The notes beneath the pieces are model-generated. The model did no database searches. It saw nothing but the letters and a program-made list of their open reading frames with translations, and was not told where the DNA came from. A DNA stretch of 64,000 nucleotides from Clarkia xantiana subsp. parviflora (Eukaryota; Streptophyta; Magnoliopsida; Myrtales; Onagraceae), in NCBI GenBank assembly GCA_036873135.1, contig JAPTYO010000027.1, positions 701,195 to 765,194 of the forward strand, read 5' to 3'. Positions within the stretch are counted from its first letter, which is position 1. Each line of letters opens with the position of its first letter. This document shows positions 41,300 to 53,198 of this stretch, one piece after another. Both the position numbers and the translations under genes were made by a program.

Positions 41300-42420
41300 T
41301 TAAAACGAAGACTATTCAGGGCGTCAGCTACAAGCAATGTCTTGGATTAACACCAAGACCTACTATCAAAACAATGACTATTTAGGGCGTCAGCTACAAG
41401 CAATATCTTGGATTAACACCAAGACCTACTACCAAAATACCTTGGAATAACGCCAAGGCCTACTATCAAAATAGCATGTTGTGGTATCCTCTTTTTTAAA
41501 AGACAAGCCCCATGTTTACTTCTATAATGTCCTCTATCTAGACGACACTCCCATATTACGAACGCCATCAGGGTTCGTTTTATACGGCAAAAGTCCTCTT
41601 GTTAAGATGACAATTCCGTACTACAAGATTTTCAAACCGTGTTGCATGGTTCCTGGACGCAGAAAGCATGCATCACAATTCATATTCTCAAAAAAGTGTT
41701 ACATGGTCCCTGGACGCAGGAATCATGTATCACAAATATTTTTCAAATATTTTTCCAAATATTTTGTCAAATATTTTATGTATCAAACATCTTTCCAAAA
41801 ATTTTATCAACACAGTTTTTTGGATGTATCACATTCAATGTCAAAATATTTTTTCAAATATTTTATCAACAACCTTTTTAGGGTTCACAAAATGCTTCTT
41901 CAAAAACTAAAATGTTTTACGTATGCTTCCCCAACGCGGGTTGATACACGCTGGCAGGTGCGCACCCTGTTTAAAACTCATAAAATTTACAAGTCGGGTC
42001 TTGTACAACGTCGCCTTAGAGTGGAACAAAGAGACGGTATAAACTAGTATCTTGCTTAGCCAAGATAACACCTCTCAAATAATACTTTTACGTATGCTTC
42101 CCCAACGCGGGTTGATACACGCTGGCAGGTGCGCACCCTGTTTAAAACTCATAAAATTTACAAGTCGGGTCTTGTACAACGTCGCCTTAGAGTGGAACTA
42201 AGAGACAGTATAAACTAGTATCTTGCTTAGCCAAGATAACACCTCTCAAATAATACTTTTACGTATGCTTCCCCAACGCGGGTTGATACACGCTGGCAGG
42301 TGCGCACCCTGTTTAAAACTCATAAAATCTACAAGTCGGGTCTTGTACAACGTCGCCTTAGAGTGGAACTAAGAGACGGTATAAACTACTATCTTGCTTA
42401 GCTAAGATAACACCTTTCAA
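41300..42420 (+). repeat. Short tandem repeats, including a ~172-bp repeat in three copies
   Basis: ACGTATGCTTCCCCAACGCG starts units at about 41918, 42090 and 42262, with ACAAGTCGGGTCTTGTACAA and CTTGCTTAGCCAAGATAACA in each. Upstream lie two to three shorter repeats around CTTGGATTAACACCAAGACC (41340-41460) and two of TGGTTCCTGGACGCAG type (41648 and 41705). All are in the untranslated part of element 2. Confidence 0.85.
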
Positions 42421-43596
42421 ACACACTACTTGCTGAGAAATATTGCTATACGCAAAAATACTTGGCAGGTTGCAACACATATAGCGGCAAGCTATTCAGG
42501 AAAGAAGGGCAATATGCATAATGCATCATACAAACAATCAGGAGAACTTCTCAACTTATCAATCAGGAAGTGGCTATCGGTCACGACTGCAGGGACTATG
42601 TCTACGATACTAATCATCCACATTCAATAAACACAGACTCGGCAGAACAAGCAGAAGTTGCCACCGTCATCTTCAAACAAAACCTATAGTGCGCAAGTCG
42701 CAACATCCTATGCTCTACCCATCTCGCCCTGCCTTGGAGTCTAGCCAAGAGGGGCGATCACAACACTTAACAATACGCGACGTACAGTCGCAACTACGGA
42801 CATCATGTTCATCGTTTAAGGATATATATCCTATCTCTCAAGTCCAAAGCATATGGACAACATATATAACTCAAGGTATGAAATATTACTAACAAGTTAT
42901 CACATAATTACTATGGAAAACAGGTCCAGGTGACGAAATATAATGCAAGCAAAAACATGAACAAAGAATTGTCAACATTAACCCATTCACAAAGGGTTCA
43001 ACATGCTGGAAGCAGATAGCCCAACAGCAACCAAGAATCAACATCATCTCTAAGGACTTATGGCAAAGAGTTCATAATGTCAACAACAAATGCAAGAATG
43101 ATTGTTTCAACATTCAGCACAACATAGCTCTTCAACATAAGGGCGACAATCAGCAATCAACAAACACTTATCTCAGTAGGAGTAACGCTCCTCCTTGGGC
43201 CGGTCCCTCGACCGGGGGGCAGAAGACACCTCTGCACAACTCTCAACTCTATTTCCTTTATTACAAGAAGGAATTAGCACGGTAATCGCTCGAGGAACGC
43301 GCCCCTGCGTCGGATCTTTCGAGAATTATGCTAAGAACAAAAACTGCAAGACAACGATATCCTAGAAAATGCGATCAACAATCCAGTCAGTGCGCAAACA
43401 CGTACCAACACTTATTTAAGCACTTATGCAACAGATGCTCCATGCGAGACAATCGCGTACGTACAAGACTTATTAGTCTTCGTGCAACAAGTAACAAGCA
43501 TCGCGCAAGGGGGGCAACCTCTTCAACACATTAACCTTGCATGACAACACCGAGCGCATACTCGCAGCATACAAGATTACAATGGTGGATTATTTT

Positions 43597-43740
43597 CTAA
43601 GTGTTTCCATGTACGTGCATACATGTCGACAAGAATGCATGTCGACAAGGAGAAAAATATTCTCTAAGTATTTCCATGAACGTACGTACGTGTCGACAAA
43701 GATGGATTGCGCACAGCGAGTAGCTATGCCTCCTAATCAC
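43597..43740 (+). repeat. Diverged units of the element 1 66-bp repeat
   Basis: TTTCTAAGTGTTTCCATGTA, ACATGTCGACAAGAATGC and GTCGACAAAGATGGATTGC align with 1-395 of the window, where six units occur. About two units remain here, directly before the 36-bp array. Confidence 0.8.
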
Positions 43741-43749
43741 ACCTACAAT

Positions 43750-44757
43750 GCTCATCGACAAAGTCAACGCGCGTATCAAAGTCAACGCGCGTATCAAAGT
43801 CAATGCGCGTATCAAGGTTAACGCGCGTATCAACATCAATGCGCGTATCAAGGTTAACGCGAGTATCAACATCAATGCGCGTATCAAGGTTAACGCGCGT
43901 ATCAACATCAATGCGCATTTCAAGGTTAACGCGCGTATCAACATCAATGCGCGTATCAAGGTTAACGCTCGTATCAACATCAATGCGCGTATCAAGGTTA
44001 ACGCGCGTATCAACATCAATGCGCGTATCAAGGTTAACGCGCGTATCAACATCAATGCGAGTATCAAGGTTAACGCGCGTATCAACATCAATGCGCGTAT
44101 CAAGGTTAACGCGCGTATCAACATCAATGCGCGTATTAAGGTTAACGCGCGTATCAACATCAATGCGAGTATCAAGGTTAACGCGCATATCAACATCAAT
44201 GCGCGTATCAAGGTTAACGCGCGTATCAACATCAATGCGCGTATCAAGGTTAACGCGCGTATCAACATCAATGCGCGTATCAAGGTTAACGCGCGTATCA
44301 ACATCAATGCGCGTATCAAGGTTAACGCGCGTATCAATATCAATGCGCGTATCAAGGTTAACGCGCGTATCAACATCAATGTGAGTATCAAGGTTAACGC
44401 GCGTATCAACATCAATGCGCGTATCAAGGTTAACGCGCGTATCAACATCAATGCGCGTATCAAGGTTAACGCTAGTATCAACATCAATGCGTGTATCAAG
44501 GTTAACGCTCGTATCAACATCAACGCGCGTATCAAAGTTAATGTGCGTATCAACATCAATGCACGTATCAAAGTTAACGCGCGTATCAACATCAACGCGC
44601 GTATCAAAGTTAACGTGCGTATCAACATCAATGCGCGTATCAAAGTCAACGCGCGTATCAAAAGTCAACGCGCGTATCAAAAGTCAACGCGCGTATCAAA
44701 AAGTCAACGCACGTATCAAAAGTCAACGCGCGTATCAAAAAGTCAACGCACGTGACC
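43750..44757 (+). repeat. 36-bp minisatellite, about 28 copies
   Basis: The core is two 18-bp halves, GCGCGTATCAACATCAAT and GCGCGTATCAAGGTTAAC, repeated with few changes for 1 kb. At the edges the halves simplify to GCGCGTATCAAAGTCAAC. The period is a multiple of three and the units hold no stop in several frames on both strands, so long overlapping ORFs appear; they share no feature of real proteins. The array lies between gag and the 3' LTR, where other plant LTR elements also carry variable tandem repeats. Confidence 0.95.
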
Positions 44758-46164
44758 AAGTTCCACGCACATAGTAAAGTTGATACGTACCATGGAAGGA
44801 ACTAACGTCCTAAGGGGCTATCATGCAAACGGGGGATTAACGCGACAAACCGTAAGAATCAAACGCGGCAACGCTTAAGGAAAATTTTTCTCTAAGGCAT
44901 CAAGACGACAAGTGGCTATGCCTAAAGTTATTGGGCAATCCCCGTCAACCAAAAAACCCGCCAAGAAGGAAAATCATGCATATCGACCAAAAAAGCTTCT
45001 ACGCGAAGATACGGGAAATTCTACATCAAATACCCACGGAAATGGAAAATCGCCTAAATTATGGACAAACGACGATAATGATGGCAATCAGTCAGCAATT
45101 ACTCGACGTATAAACATCAACAAGCAGTCCCACATGTCGACAACGAAAAATGACTTAAACAAACAACAACACGGTGACATCGGCATTTAAGTCGAAGCTG
45201 TCCTAAGAATTCAAGTTTCCAAACTACCTCAAAACGTGACGAAAAGTATCCCAATGGACTCCCCTCGTCGAGACGGTTCCAGAAAGGTAAGGACCGCGAC
45301 GAGACGACGCCGGGAAGGCGGCGCGTGGGCCACACGCTCCGGCGGAGGTGCCTCTCACGCGGCGGCGCGTGAGGGCGCGTGCGGGGTCTTCTGGCGGCTC
45401 CGAAGGTGGCGCTGGAATCCTTGGGACGAACCGAGTCGAATGATGGTGTCAACTTCCAAAAACAAGCCAAAAATCAGACTCGAAACTGTCAGAACGTATC
45501 TAAGCCCCACGACGGCGAAGAAATTTTGAACACAAAAGCAATTTCTGGAAAGGGTGAATGAATTACCTGCAAAGGGAATGGAATGGTGAATTCCCAAGAT
45601 GCTGGATGGATAAATGGGGATGTGTGTATTTACAAATCCCAAAGAGATGCTTTGTGGATAAGGATCAAATGATTAGTTTACCTACATTCAAGACTAAACC
45701 CCTACGGTATACTCTACCCTCTCTTCTTAAAATATCTACTCCTATGCATGTCTTGACATTGCACGTATCAAATCCATTACTATACACGTATGTTGCAATC
45801 ACATGATTCATGATTCGGTAATCACTTAATCATTTTAGAAACATACGATTTCTATTTCTTGTATTGCGTAATTACAATCTTGCCATGACTATTACTTATG
45901 TATGCATGTTGATAGAGACATGCTCGCATAGTGTATTATCAATTGCCTATGTCTCCCACGATAACCATACTTGCGCATATACATTTCCTATTGCACTAAC
46001 CATGATGATAGGAAATAAAGTCATTCGGTCAGAAAATCAAATGACGGACGAAATCAAGATGCTTGCGTCCGACCAACGATCAAAACCGAAAGGTTAGCGT
46101 CAAACTCAAATTGGACAAATATCCTAACATAGAATAGAGTCAAGAAAGGTTCTAAACCGTTACT
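44758..46164 (+). other. 3' untranslated region of element 2
   Basis: No coding domain recognised. It contains a GC-rich stretch (45290-45430) and AT-rich DNA up to the polypurine tract. Confidence 0.6.
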
Positions 46165-46179
46165 TGACTCGGGGGCAAG
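46165..46179 (+). promoter_or_regulatory. Polypurine tract of element 2
   Basis: TGACTCGGGGGCAAG directly before the 3' LTR, identical to 1868-1882. Confidence 0.8.
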
Positions 46180-47062
46180 TGATGGATAAATGTCCAATTC
46201 GGGTTCGTATTTACATTTCGGGCCTCGTAAACGTGTCGAAAATTACATCTCGGTTTAAAAACATCTCCTAACGGGTCAAAACGGTCCGGAAGTGCGTTAC
46301 GCGCGTCCGGACCGGACCGCCGGATTGCGCGGCAACCCGGACCTCGCCGAATCGCCCAATTTCGACGAGGTCCGGATTGCCTTACGGGTATCGCGCCATT
46401 ACCGTATCCGCGATTACCGTATCCGCGATTACCGTTACGCGTAGAGAAGTCAAGTTCGCACATTACCAACATGGATGACGGTTACCGCTTGTTTTCTTGA
46501 ACCATCGTCAAACCGCTTTAAAACCGGGTCCGGTCCCAAGGAAGCCTATAAATAGGAGGCCTTGGCCACCCATTTTGACACATTCTCTCATTTGCCCAAC
46601 TTTGGTATTTTGAGCTCTGACTTCTCTCTAGAAATTCTCTCTCTCTAGAAATTACCTTTTTGCCACTATAGTGACTAAAGCATCGGAGAGAGCTCCGCTA
46701 GCACCACCCCCCCCCCCCTCTCCGTGCTAGCATTGGTCCTTCGTGCAGGAACCGTTGCCCAGACATCCGCATTTGCGCATAGTCCACCGCCTTCCGAGAC
46801 TCAGACATTTCCTTGAGACACGACCTTACCGAGTCACAACCTTACCGAGTCACGACCTTACCGAGTCACAACCTTACCGAGTCACAACCTTACCGAATCA
46901 CAACCTTACCGAGTCACAGCCGTACCGACACACAGGCCTCATACGGGAGCAAGTCCGAACACTCGTCAGTGGCCCAACCTCCTCCTGACGGAAGGGTTGC
47001 AAAAGCCCGCACAACTACGCGAACAGACGCGTCCCCACGACCTTGTTCACCCGGACGCAACA
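46180..47062 (+). repeat. 3' LTR of element 2
   Basis: 883 bp. Same ends and internal features as the 5' LTR (TATAAATA at 46547-46554), minus a ~46-bp segment near 46318, plus scattered substitutions. The LTRs have diverged more than those of the copia element, so element 2 is older. Confidence 0.95.
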
Positions 47063-48376
47063 TCATCCATTTGTTAAAACCAAGAAGACTGCCAAGACTT
47101 TTTTTTTGTCAAAATCACTTTTTTACTTTTTTATTGTATTTGAACAAGTGGTCAGACCGCATTCGGGCCGATTCGTCCAGATGAAGCAGAAATCGAACGA
47201 GAAGATTTTTTTTTTGTCAAAACCAAAATTTCTTAATTTTGTTTTTAAAAAGAACATCTAAATTTTAGAATAAAAAAATATCATCCGTTTGTTAAAACTA
47301 AGAAAACAACCAATATATTATTTTTTTTTCTCAAAACTACTTTTTTATTGTATTTGAACAAGTGGTTAGAACGCATTCGGGCCGATTCGACCAGATGAAC
47401 CAGAAATCGAACGAGAAGAATTTTTTTTTTTTCAAAACCAAAATTTTCTTAATATTGTTTTTAAAAAGAACATCTAAATTTTATAATAAAAAAAACATAT
47501 TATCTGTCTGTTAAAACCAAGAAGACTGCCAAGATTTTTTTTTTGTCAAAACCACTTTTTTACTTCTTTATTGTATTTGAACAAGTGGTTAGACCGCATT
47601 CGGGCCGGTTCGACCGGATGAACCAGAAATCGAACGAGGAGAAATTTTTTTTTTGTCAAAACCAAATTTTCTTAATTTTGTTTTTAAAAAGAACATCTAA
47701 ATTTTAGAATAAACAAAACATATAATCCATTTGTTAAAACCAAGAAGAATGCCGAGATATTTTTTTTTTCAAAACCACTTTTTTACTTTTTTTGTTATAT
47801 TTGAACAAGTGGTCAGACCGTATTCGGGCTGATTCGACCGGATGAACCAGAAATCGAACGAGAAGATTTTTTTTTTGTCAAAACCTAATTTTCTTAATTT
47901 TGTTTTTAAAAAGAACATCTAAATTTTAGAAAAAAAAAAATCATCCATTTGTTAAAACCAAGAAGACTGCCAATATACTTTTTTTTGTCAAAACCATTTT
48001 TTTACTTTTTTATTGTATTTGAAAAAGTGGTCAGACCGCATTCGGGCCGATTCGACCGGATGAACCAGAAATCAAACGAGAATATTTTTTTTTTGTCAAA
48101 ACCAAATTTTCTTAATTTGTTTTTAAAAAGAACATCTAAATTTTAGAATAAAAAAATATCATCTGTTTTTAAAACTAAGAAGACTGCCAAGATATTATTT
48201 TTTTGTCAAAACCACTTTTTTACTTTTTTATTTTATTTGAACAAGTGGTTAGACCGCATTTGGGCCGATTCGACCGGATGAACCAGAAATCGAACGAGAA
48301 TAAAATTTTTTTTTGTCAAAACCAAATTTTCTTAATTTTTTTTTTGTCAAAACCAAATTTTCATAATTTTTTTTCA
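47063..48376 (-). repeat. ~220-bp satellite array, continuation after element 2
   Basis: Resumes with the TCATC duplication and the backward-oriented units of 36085-37594 (TTTGTTAAAACCAAGAAG, TTGAACAAGTGGTCAGACCG, GATGAACCAGAAATCGAACG). About six units. It ends abruptly at about 48376 against the gene fragment. Confidence 0.9.
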
Positions 48377-49412
48377 CAGGCTACCCGACTCATAAGCTCT
48401 TGCATCCTCAAATCAGATAGGCGAGCCTTCTCAGTGGCACTAGCAAGCTCTGCCTTCAAGGACACCTAACCATCCTCAAGGGCTTTCTTCTCATCAGAAA
48501 GCTCAAGTGCAAGAGATGAGAGGTTAACCATATCCGACATGCCCTAAGATGGAAAAAAAATAGCAAATCACATAACAAGCAATCATATGGAAAATAGAAG
48601 AGATAGAAGCATCACTTACCGGGGCATAACGAGATAACACCCCTTGAATGAAGCGCCTGGTCTCTTTCGGTGACTTAGGGCGAGAAACGCGATCCGCAGG
48701 AGCAACAGCACTGCGAAGAACCCGGATACCAACCTCTGGAGTGTGCAGAGAGGAATGGCTATCAAAGCGATACTCTTTCAACCCAGCAAAGGGAGTCCAC
48801 TCAGCTCCCACAACATCCTCATCAGTAAGGCGAGCAAAGTCCTTCCAGCTCAAGGCAGGTAGGAAGTCCAGCTATACAAACAAAGTAAAAATGAAAATAG
48901 GAAGCAAATATCAATATATCTACAAGGCAAGAGGAAGTAGAACCTGAGACTCGGGCCCTCGGCTGGGGGACAAGAGATGGAGAAGAGGCATCAAGGCCTA
49001 TAGGCACCCCACCACCATCAGCAATTCCTTTGTCAGTCAGGGAGGGCGCCTCTTCGACTACTATCTCTTTATCGCGAGATGGTGTCGGCAAACGAGCACT
49101 GGAAGGAGAATGGCCCACAGTCTTTTTCTTCTTGGCAGCCGAAGCCCCGACCTCAGAATCAGGCTCCCGTGCCTTAGACTTGGAGTGGCTGAAACTTCTG
49201 CCCACGGGGACGACACGCTCAGTAACCAAAAGGAGAGTGCCCTAACAACATAAAGGAAACAACATGAGAACAATCATAAGTATATCATAAAAGGGAAATA
49301 AGGAAAGGAAGAACATACTGGAGGCCTCCGCAGTCTTCCAAGACTTGGAAGGTTTCGTAGGGGCAGAGCTGGAAGGAGCTTTCCTCTTCGTCAGGTCGAT
49401 AGGCTCCGCCTA
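48377..49412 (-). pseudogene. Spliced gene fragment with coiled-coil end, unrecognised
   Basis: Minus-strand exons with good borders. About 49319-49411 reads AEPIDLTKRKAPSSSAPTKP and ends GTATG. About 48950-49243 follows GTTGTTAG and reads VTERVVPVGRSFSHSKSKAR, a Ser/Lys-rich, low-complexity piece. About 48620-48870 follows TTGTATAG and reads WKDFARLTDEDVVGAEWTPF, then RRFIQGVLSRYAP, ending GTAAGT. The last, to 48377, follows ATCTTAG and reads MVNLSSLALELSDEKKALED, then a TAG stop, then VSLKAELASATEKARLSDLR, a heptad-like coiled coil. The stop and the cut at the satellite border mark it as broken. The layout recalls plant proteins with a disordered middle and coiled-coil tail that are spread by transposons, but I cannot name it. 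Confidence 0.5.
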
Positions 49413-49506
49413 CATAGAATATATTTTTCCGTGAAACCAACCTACAAAGGAAGAGAAAAATATGAATAAAAACGAGAAGACTAAATAACGTACCAAACCT
49501 TCGGGG
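49413..49506. other. Junction between gene fragment and copy B
   Basis: Intron-like sequence on the minus strand (TTCCTTTGTAG near 49440). Then GGTTTGGTACG before the short G-rich border GGGGGGAGGG that corresponds to the 34-G run of copy A. Confidence 0.4.
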
Positions 49507-49771
49507 GGAGGGCTAAACGAAGTAGTGAGAGGATCGGCGAAACAAGGCGGCGAGCAGGTGGAATCGCATATTCGCAGAGAAGAGCTGCGGAGGAATAGGC
49601 GGAGAGGTAGGGTTTGAACTTGAAGAGAAGAGACGGAGAGGTAGGGTTTTTTTTTTTATTTAAATATAGTTTTTTTTTTTGCCAAATAAATATAGTTAAG
49701 TTAACTTAATTATAGTTGTTAATATTAGTAACATGCTAGTTTTTATCCGATCCGATTATGAAATCATTTTA

Positions 49772-50365
49772 GGGTTAATTAGCAAATTGCTAGCCAAACT
49801 TTACATGAATGTGCAATTTGCTAGCTAGACTTTTTTTCGTAGCAAATTGCTAGCTAAACTTTCTATATTGTGCAAAAAGCTAGCTCCGTCAATTTTTCCG
49901 TTAGTTTTGGATGGAAAATACTTTCAAATATTGCTAAAAACACCATAAAATTTTAGGATGATAATATAAAGACATGATGTTTTATATAAAATCAAAATAA
50001 TAAATTTTAAAAAAATATATTAAAGAAAAAATGCACCTTAAAAATGCAAAAAATTAATTTATTAAAATATTTTTAAAAATTCTATAAAAACATACAATTT
50101 TAAAAATATTTAATTTTGATTTTTTGAACTTTGGGATTATATATTTAACTTATATATATTTTTTTGTATAATATATATAATTATAAATTTTATTCGAGAT
50201 TTATATTTGCTTTTATATAAAATTTGAGTTTATTTTACAATAATAGTAGAACTTTAGGGTATTTTCAGTAACTTAGAAATTATATTCCGTCCATAATTAA
50301 CGGAAAAATTGACGAAGCTAGCAAATTGCACATTAGCAAAAGTTCAGCTAGCGAACTGTAATTTA
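49772..50365. mobile_element. Degenerate Mutator-like element, copy B
   Basis: Same element as 17184-17764 with small differences, including a few added AT bases near 50150. Already present before the duplication. Confidence 0.6.
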
Positions 50366-50639
50366 AAAAATATATATAATAGAAATGTATAACATTGTAC
50401 TTCTATATTTTTTTTTAAACTTACATCTCAAATAATATTTTATATTTATTAAAGAAAAACCTCTCATTAGTTCTTAAAATATTTAATAATACATATTGGT
50501 TTTTTCAATTTCAAACAAAAAGTATTAATGTTAAACCAAATTTAATAATAGAAATACGTTATCAAGTTTATAATTACGAACAAACTTGTATTTCAATGTT
50601 TGACTGTTGTCTAGACATGTAATTATTTACTTATTGGTT

Positions 50640-51126
50640 TTACAAATTCAAATGAATGTTATAACTCTGAATACCCCTTAACAATATATCATAAATGCCG
50701 AACACACTTAACCAGCGTACTTTAAATGACAATAACCTAAACTGTAACACTATATTCTCTAAATCAATATACCCTAGATTACTATTACTGTTAATCACTA
50801 AACAAAAAAGCACTAAACCATACATCATAACACTGCATACTCTTTAACAATATAACATAAATGCCTAAAACACTTGACTAGCATACCTTAAATGAATATA
50901 CCCTAAACTTTAACACTATATTCTCTAAATGAATATACCTTAAATTACAATTATTGTTAACCACTAAGCCAAAAATCACTAAACCTTACATCATAACACC
51001 AAATACTTTTTAACAATATAACCTAAATGCCTAAAACACTTGACTAGCATACCTTAAATGAATATACCCTAAATTACAATTAATTTTAACCAATGAGCCA
51101 AAAATCACTAAACCTTACATCATAAC
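50640..51126 (+). repeat. ~168-bp AT-rich repeat, copy B, uninterrupted
   Basis: About three units of the repeat that in copy A is split by the Helitron. Confidence 0.7.
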
Positions 51127-51150
51127 AAGTGGCGTGTCCATATGTATTAA

Positions 51151-51673
51151 TGAGATAATAAATGTCACCCCATTATCGAGTACTTGAATTGAGACCCTAG
51201 GTTTATTCTTGAAATAATATACAACATGATCCCCATTATTTTCCGTGTAAGATCATCATTATTCATGTGTTTCCAATCTCGATGTCGGTAAGTATTTTCC
51301 TGCAAACCGACATCAAACCAGGCACAGCTCTTAGGTTTTCTATAAATAGGGGTCTAGATCTCCCATTTAAGGATTAACTCGAAACTCTGGAGAATTGGCT
51401 ATTTGTGCTCTGACCTCTCTCTAGAACTTTCTCTCTCTAAAATACTGACTTTAGCATCGGAGAGGGCACAACCAGCACCACCCCCCTCTCCATGCACCAC
51501 CCCCCTCTCCATGCTGGTTATCGCCCGCTCTGCAGGACCCGGCGTATAGAAGACTGAGACGGAGATCATAGTTAGTTCGGGGATCGAGGTGAGAGCCAGA
51601 GTTAGTTCGTAGATCGAGGTTCGAGGTCCCTGAAAAACAGTTCGAGATATCCCAAGTGGAAACGATCTCAACA
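51151..51673 (+). repeat. LTR remnant, element 1/2 family, copy B
   Basis: Counterpart of 28229-28731. It has an extra 20-bp duplication in the C-rich hairpin loop (CCACCCCCCTCTCCATGCA repeated, about 51478-51512). Confidence 0.7.
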
Positions 51674-52900
51674 CTTGGTTTCTCAAAACAGTGTTAATGA
51701 ATACTTCCTACAACCAAGCATCTAAAATTGCCCTCAAATACGTTTTAGATTAAAAAAAATTAACTGATGATTTTTCTAAATATCAAAATAAAGACCTAAT
51801 AACTTATACTACCGTTAACAATAGTGTCTCAACTCGTTTAAGACTCAATTTATCCTCAGTCGGTTCTTCGCTGATTGGATTTAACCGTAACATTTGTATA
51901 TGTCATTAGTACTTTACTTTTGATAGTTTAAAAATTACTCATTTAACTCTGTAAAATTGAAATATATTTAATGATAATTTTGTAGACATTATTGAATAAA
52001 ATAACAATTATTATCGTTTTGAAACATTTTGTACATTTTAAAACATGTTAGTATTATAAAAAAAAAAAATCATATATGTTATATGTTATATCTAATTTTC
52101 CAAATGAAATACGTTTATATATTAAATATTCGCATTTTTTTACAAAGCGTACCCCATTATAAATATCTTGAAACTGATCATAACACCGTATACCCTTTAA
52201 CAATATAATCTGAATGTCTAACACACCTAACTAACATACCTTAAATGAGTATACCCTAAACCATAACACTATATTCTCTATATGAATAAACTTTAAATTA
52301 CAATTACCGTTAACCACTAAGCCAAAAATCACTAAACCTTACATCATAACACCGCATACTCTTTAACAGTATACCCTAAATGCCTAAAACACTTGACTAG
52401 CATACTCTAAATGAGTATACCATAAATTACTATTACTGTTAATAACTAAGAAATATATATTACTAAATTCACAATGATGGATTTCATTTACTAATGTAAA
52501 GTTCAAATTATAATGTTCACTTAATTTCAGCCCATTAATTACAATTGAGTGAAATTTAATGGCGGGAATAGCAAGCGGGAAATCTCTGCAACTGAATACC
52601 AATTTTCCCTCTCTTTTAATTACAAATGGAATTTTTACAAGATAATCAATTTACTTATTTTCAGAATCACATTTGAAGGACAACCACCAAGCATGTTCTC
52701 CAAAAGTTGATTGTGTTTAAGTAATGCTTTACTCCCGCGTGTACTCATTTACTTGTCCACTTGTATTTACATATCTGCTCACTTATATTATGTTTTGCAA
52801 CATAAATAATGTTTCCATGTATTTTGGTGTTTGACTTAGCTTTTTTATTTTTAGCTAGTTAAGTTAGAGAAATTTGTATAGCTCGATGGTAGTGCTGTAT
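51674..52900. other. AT-rich CACTA interior, copy B
   Basis: Counterpart of 28732-29960, including a block of the ~168-bp repeat (52150-52455). No gene seen. Confidence 0.5.
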
Positions 52901-52924
52901 AAGTCATGGTCATTGGTTCGAGTC

Positions 52925-53198
52925 TACCCACACCCATTTTTATTTTCATAAAATACATCTTTTGTGTCAAATTCGACTCAGAGATATGTGTAACACTATT
53001 TCTTACACGATTTGTCCACGAACTTAACTCGTCTCATTATACACGTGTCAGAATCCTGTTAAAGGTCGTGTCAGTTTTACACGAGTGTCGAAGGTCGTTT
53101 CAACTATCAGTTGAATCGTGCTAAATATCGTTGCAATTTGACACGAGGAACCACCCCGTGTCAAAGTTCATGTTAATTGACCCTACTTTCTTGTAGTG
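52925..53198. repeat. Right terminus of the CACTA element, copy B
   Basis: Same subterminal motifs and terminal CTACTTTCTTGTAGTG as 29985-30257, followed by GGA and the same flank. Because the flank is shared too, this end arrived by duplication of a chromosome segment and not by a second CACTA insertion. Confidence 0.85.

Larger units (their letters stand above)
37595..47062 (+). mobile_element. Complete non-autonomous LTR retrotransposon with gag only (element 2)
   Basis: 9468 bp between identical TCATC duplications (37590-37594 and 47063-47067), inserted into the inverted part of the satellite. 5' LTR 37595-38523, 3' LTR 46180-47062, both TGATGG...CAACA. The primer site and polypurine tract are in the expected places. 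The interior encodes a gag-like protein, then 5.8 kb without reverse transcriptase, integrase or protease, filled with tandem repeats and a GC-rich stretch (45290-45430). It must have used enzymes of a related element. Element 1 at the window start is the same family. Confidence 0.95.
16918..48376 (+). repeat. Segmental duplication, copy A
   Basis: Collinear in direct orientation with copy B (49507 to about 61787). Shared blocks: 16918-17993 with 49513-50591; 23742-24046 with 50592-50896; 27977-37594 with 50897-59226; 47063-48376 with array DNA around 60693-61400. Copy A alone holds the copia element, the Helitron, element 2 and a local 809-bp tandem duplication. Identity between copies looks high, with scattered substitutions and small indels. 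Confidence 0.9.

Noticed and set aside
43597..44755. ORFs of 190-354 codons on both strands (ARIKVNARININ and similar repeats)
   Set aside because: Products of a 36-bp minisatellite whose period is a multiple of three and which lacks stops; not proteins.
43750..44757. CRISPR-like direct repeat array
   Set aside because: There are no unique spacers; the units are contiguous tandem repeats in a plant retrotransposon.
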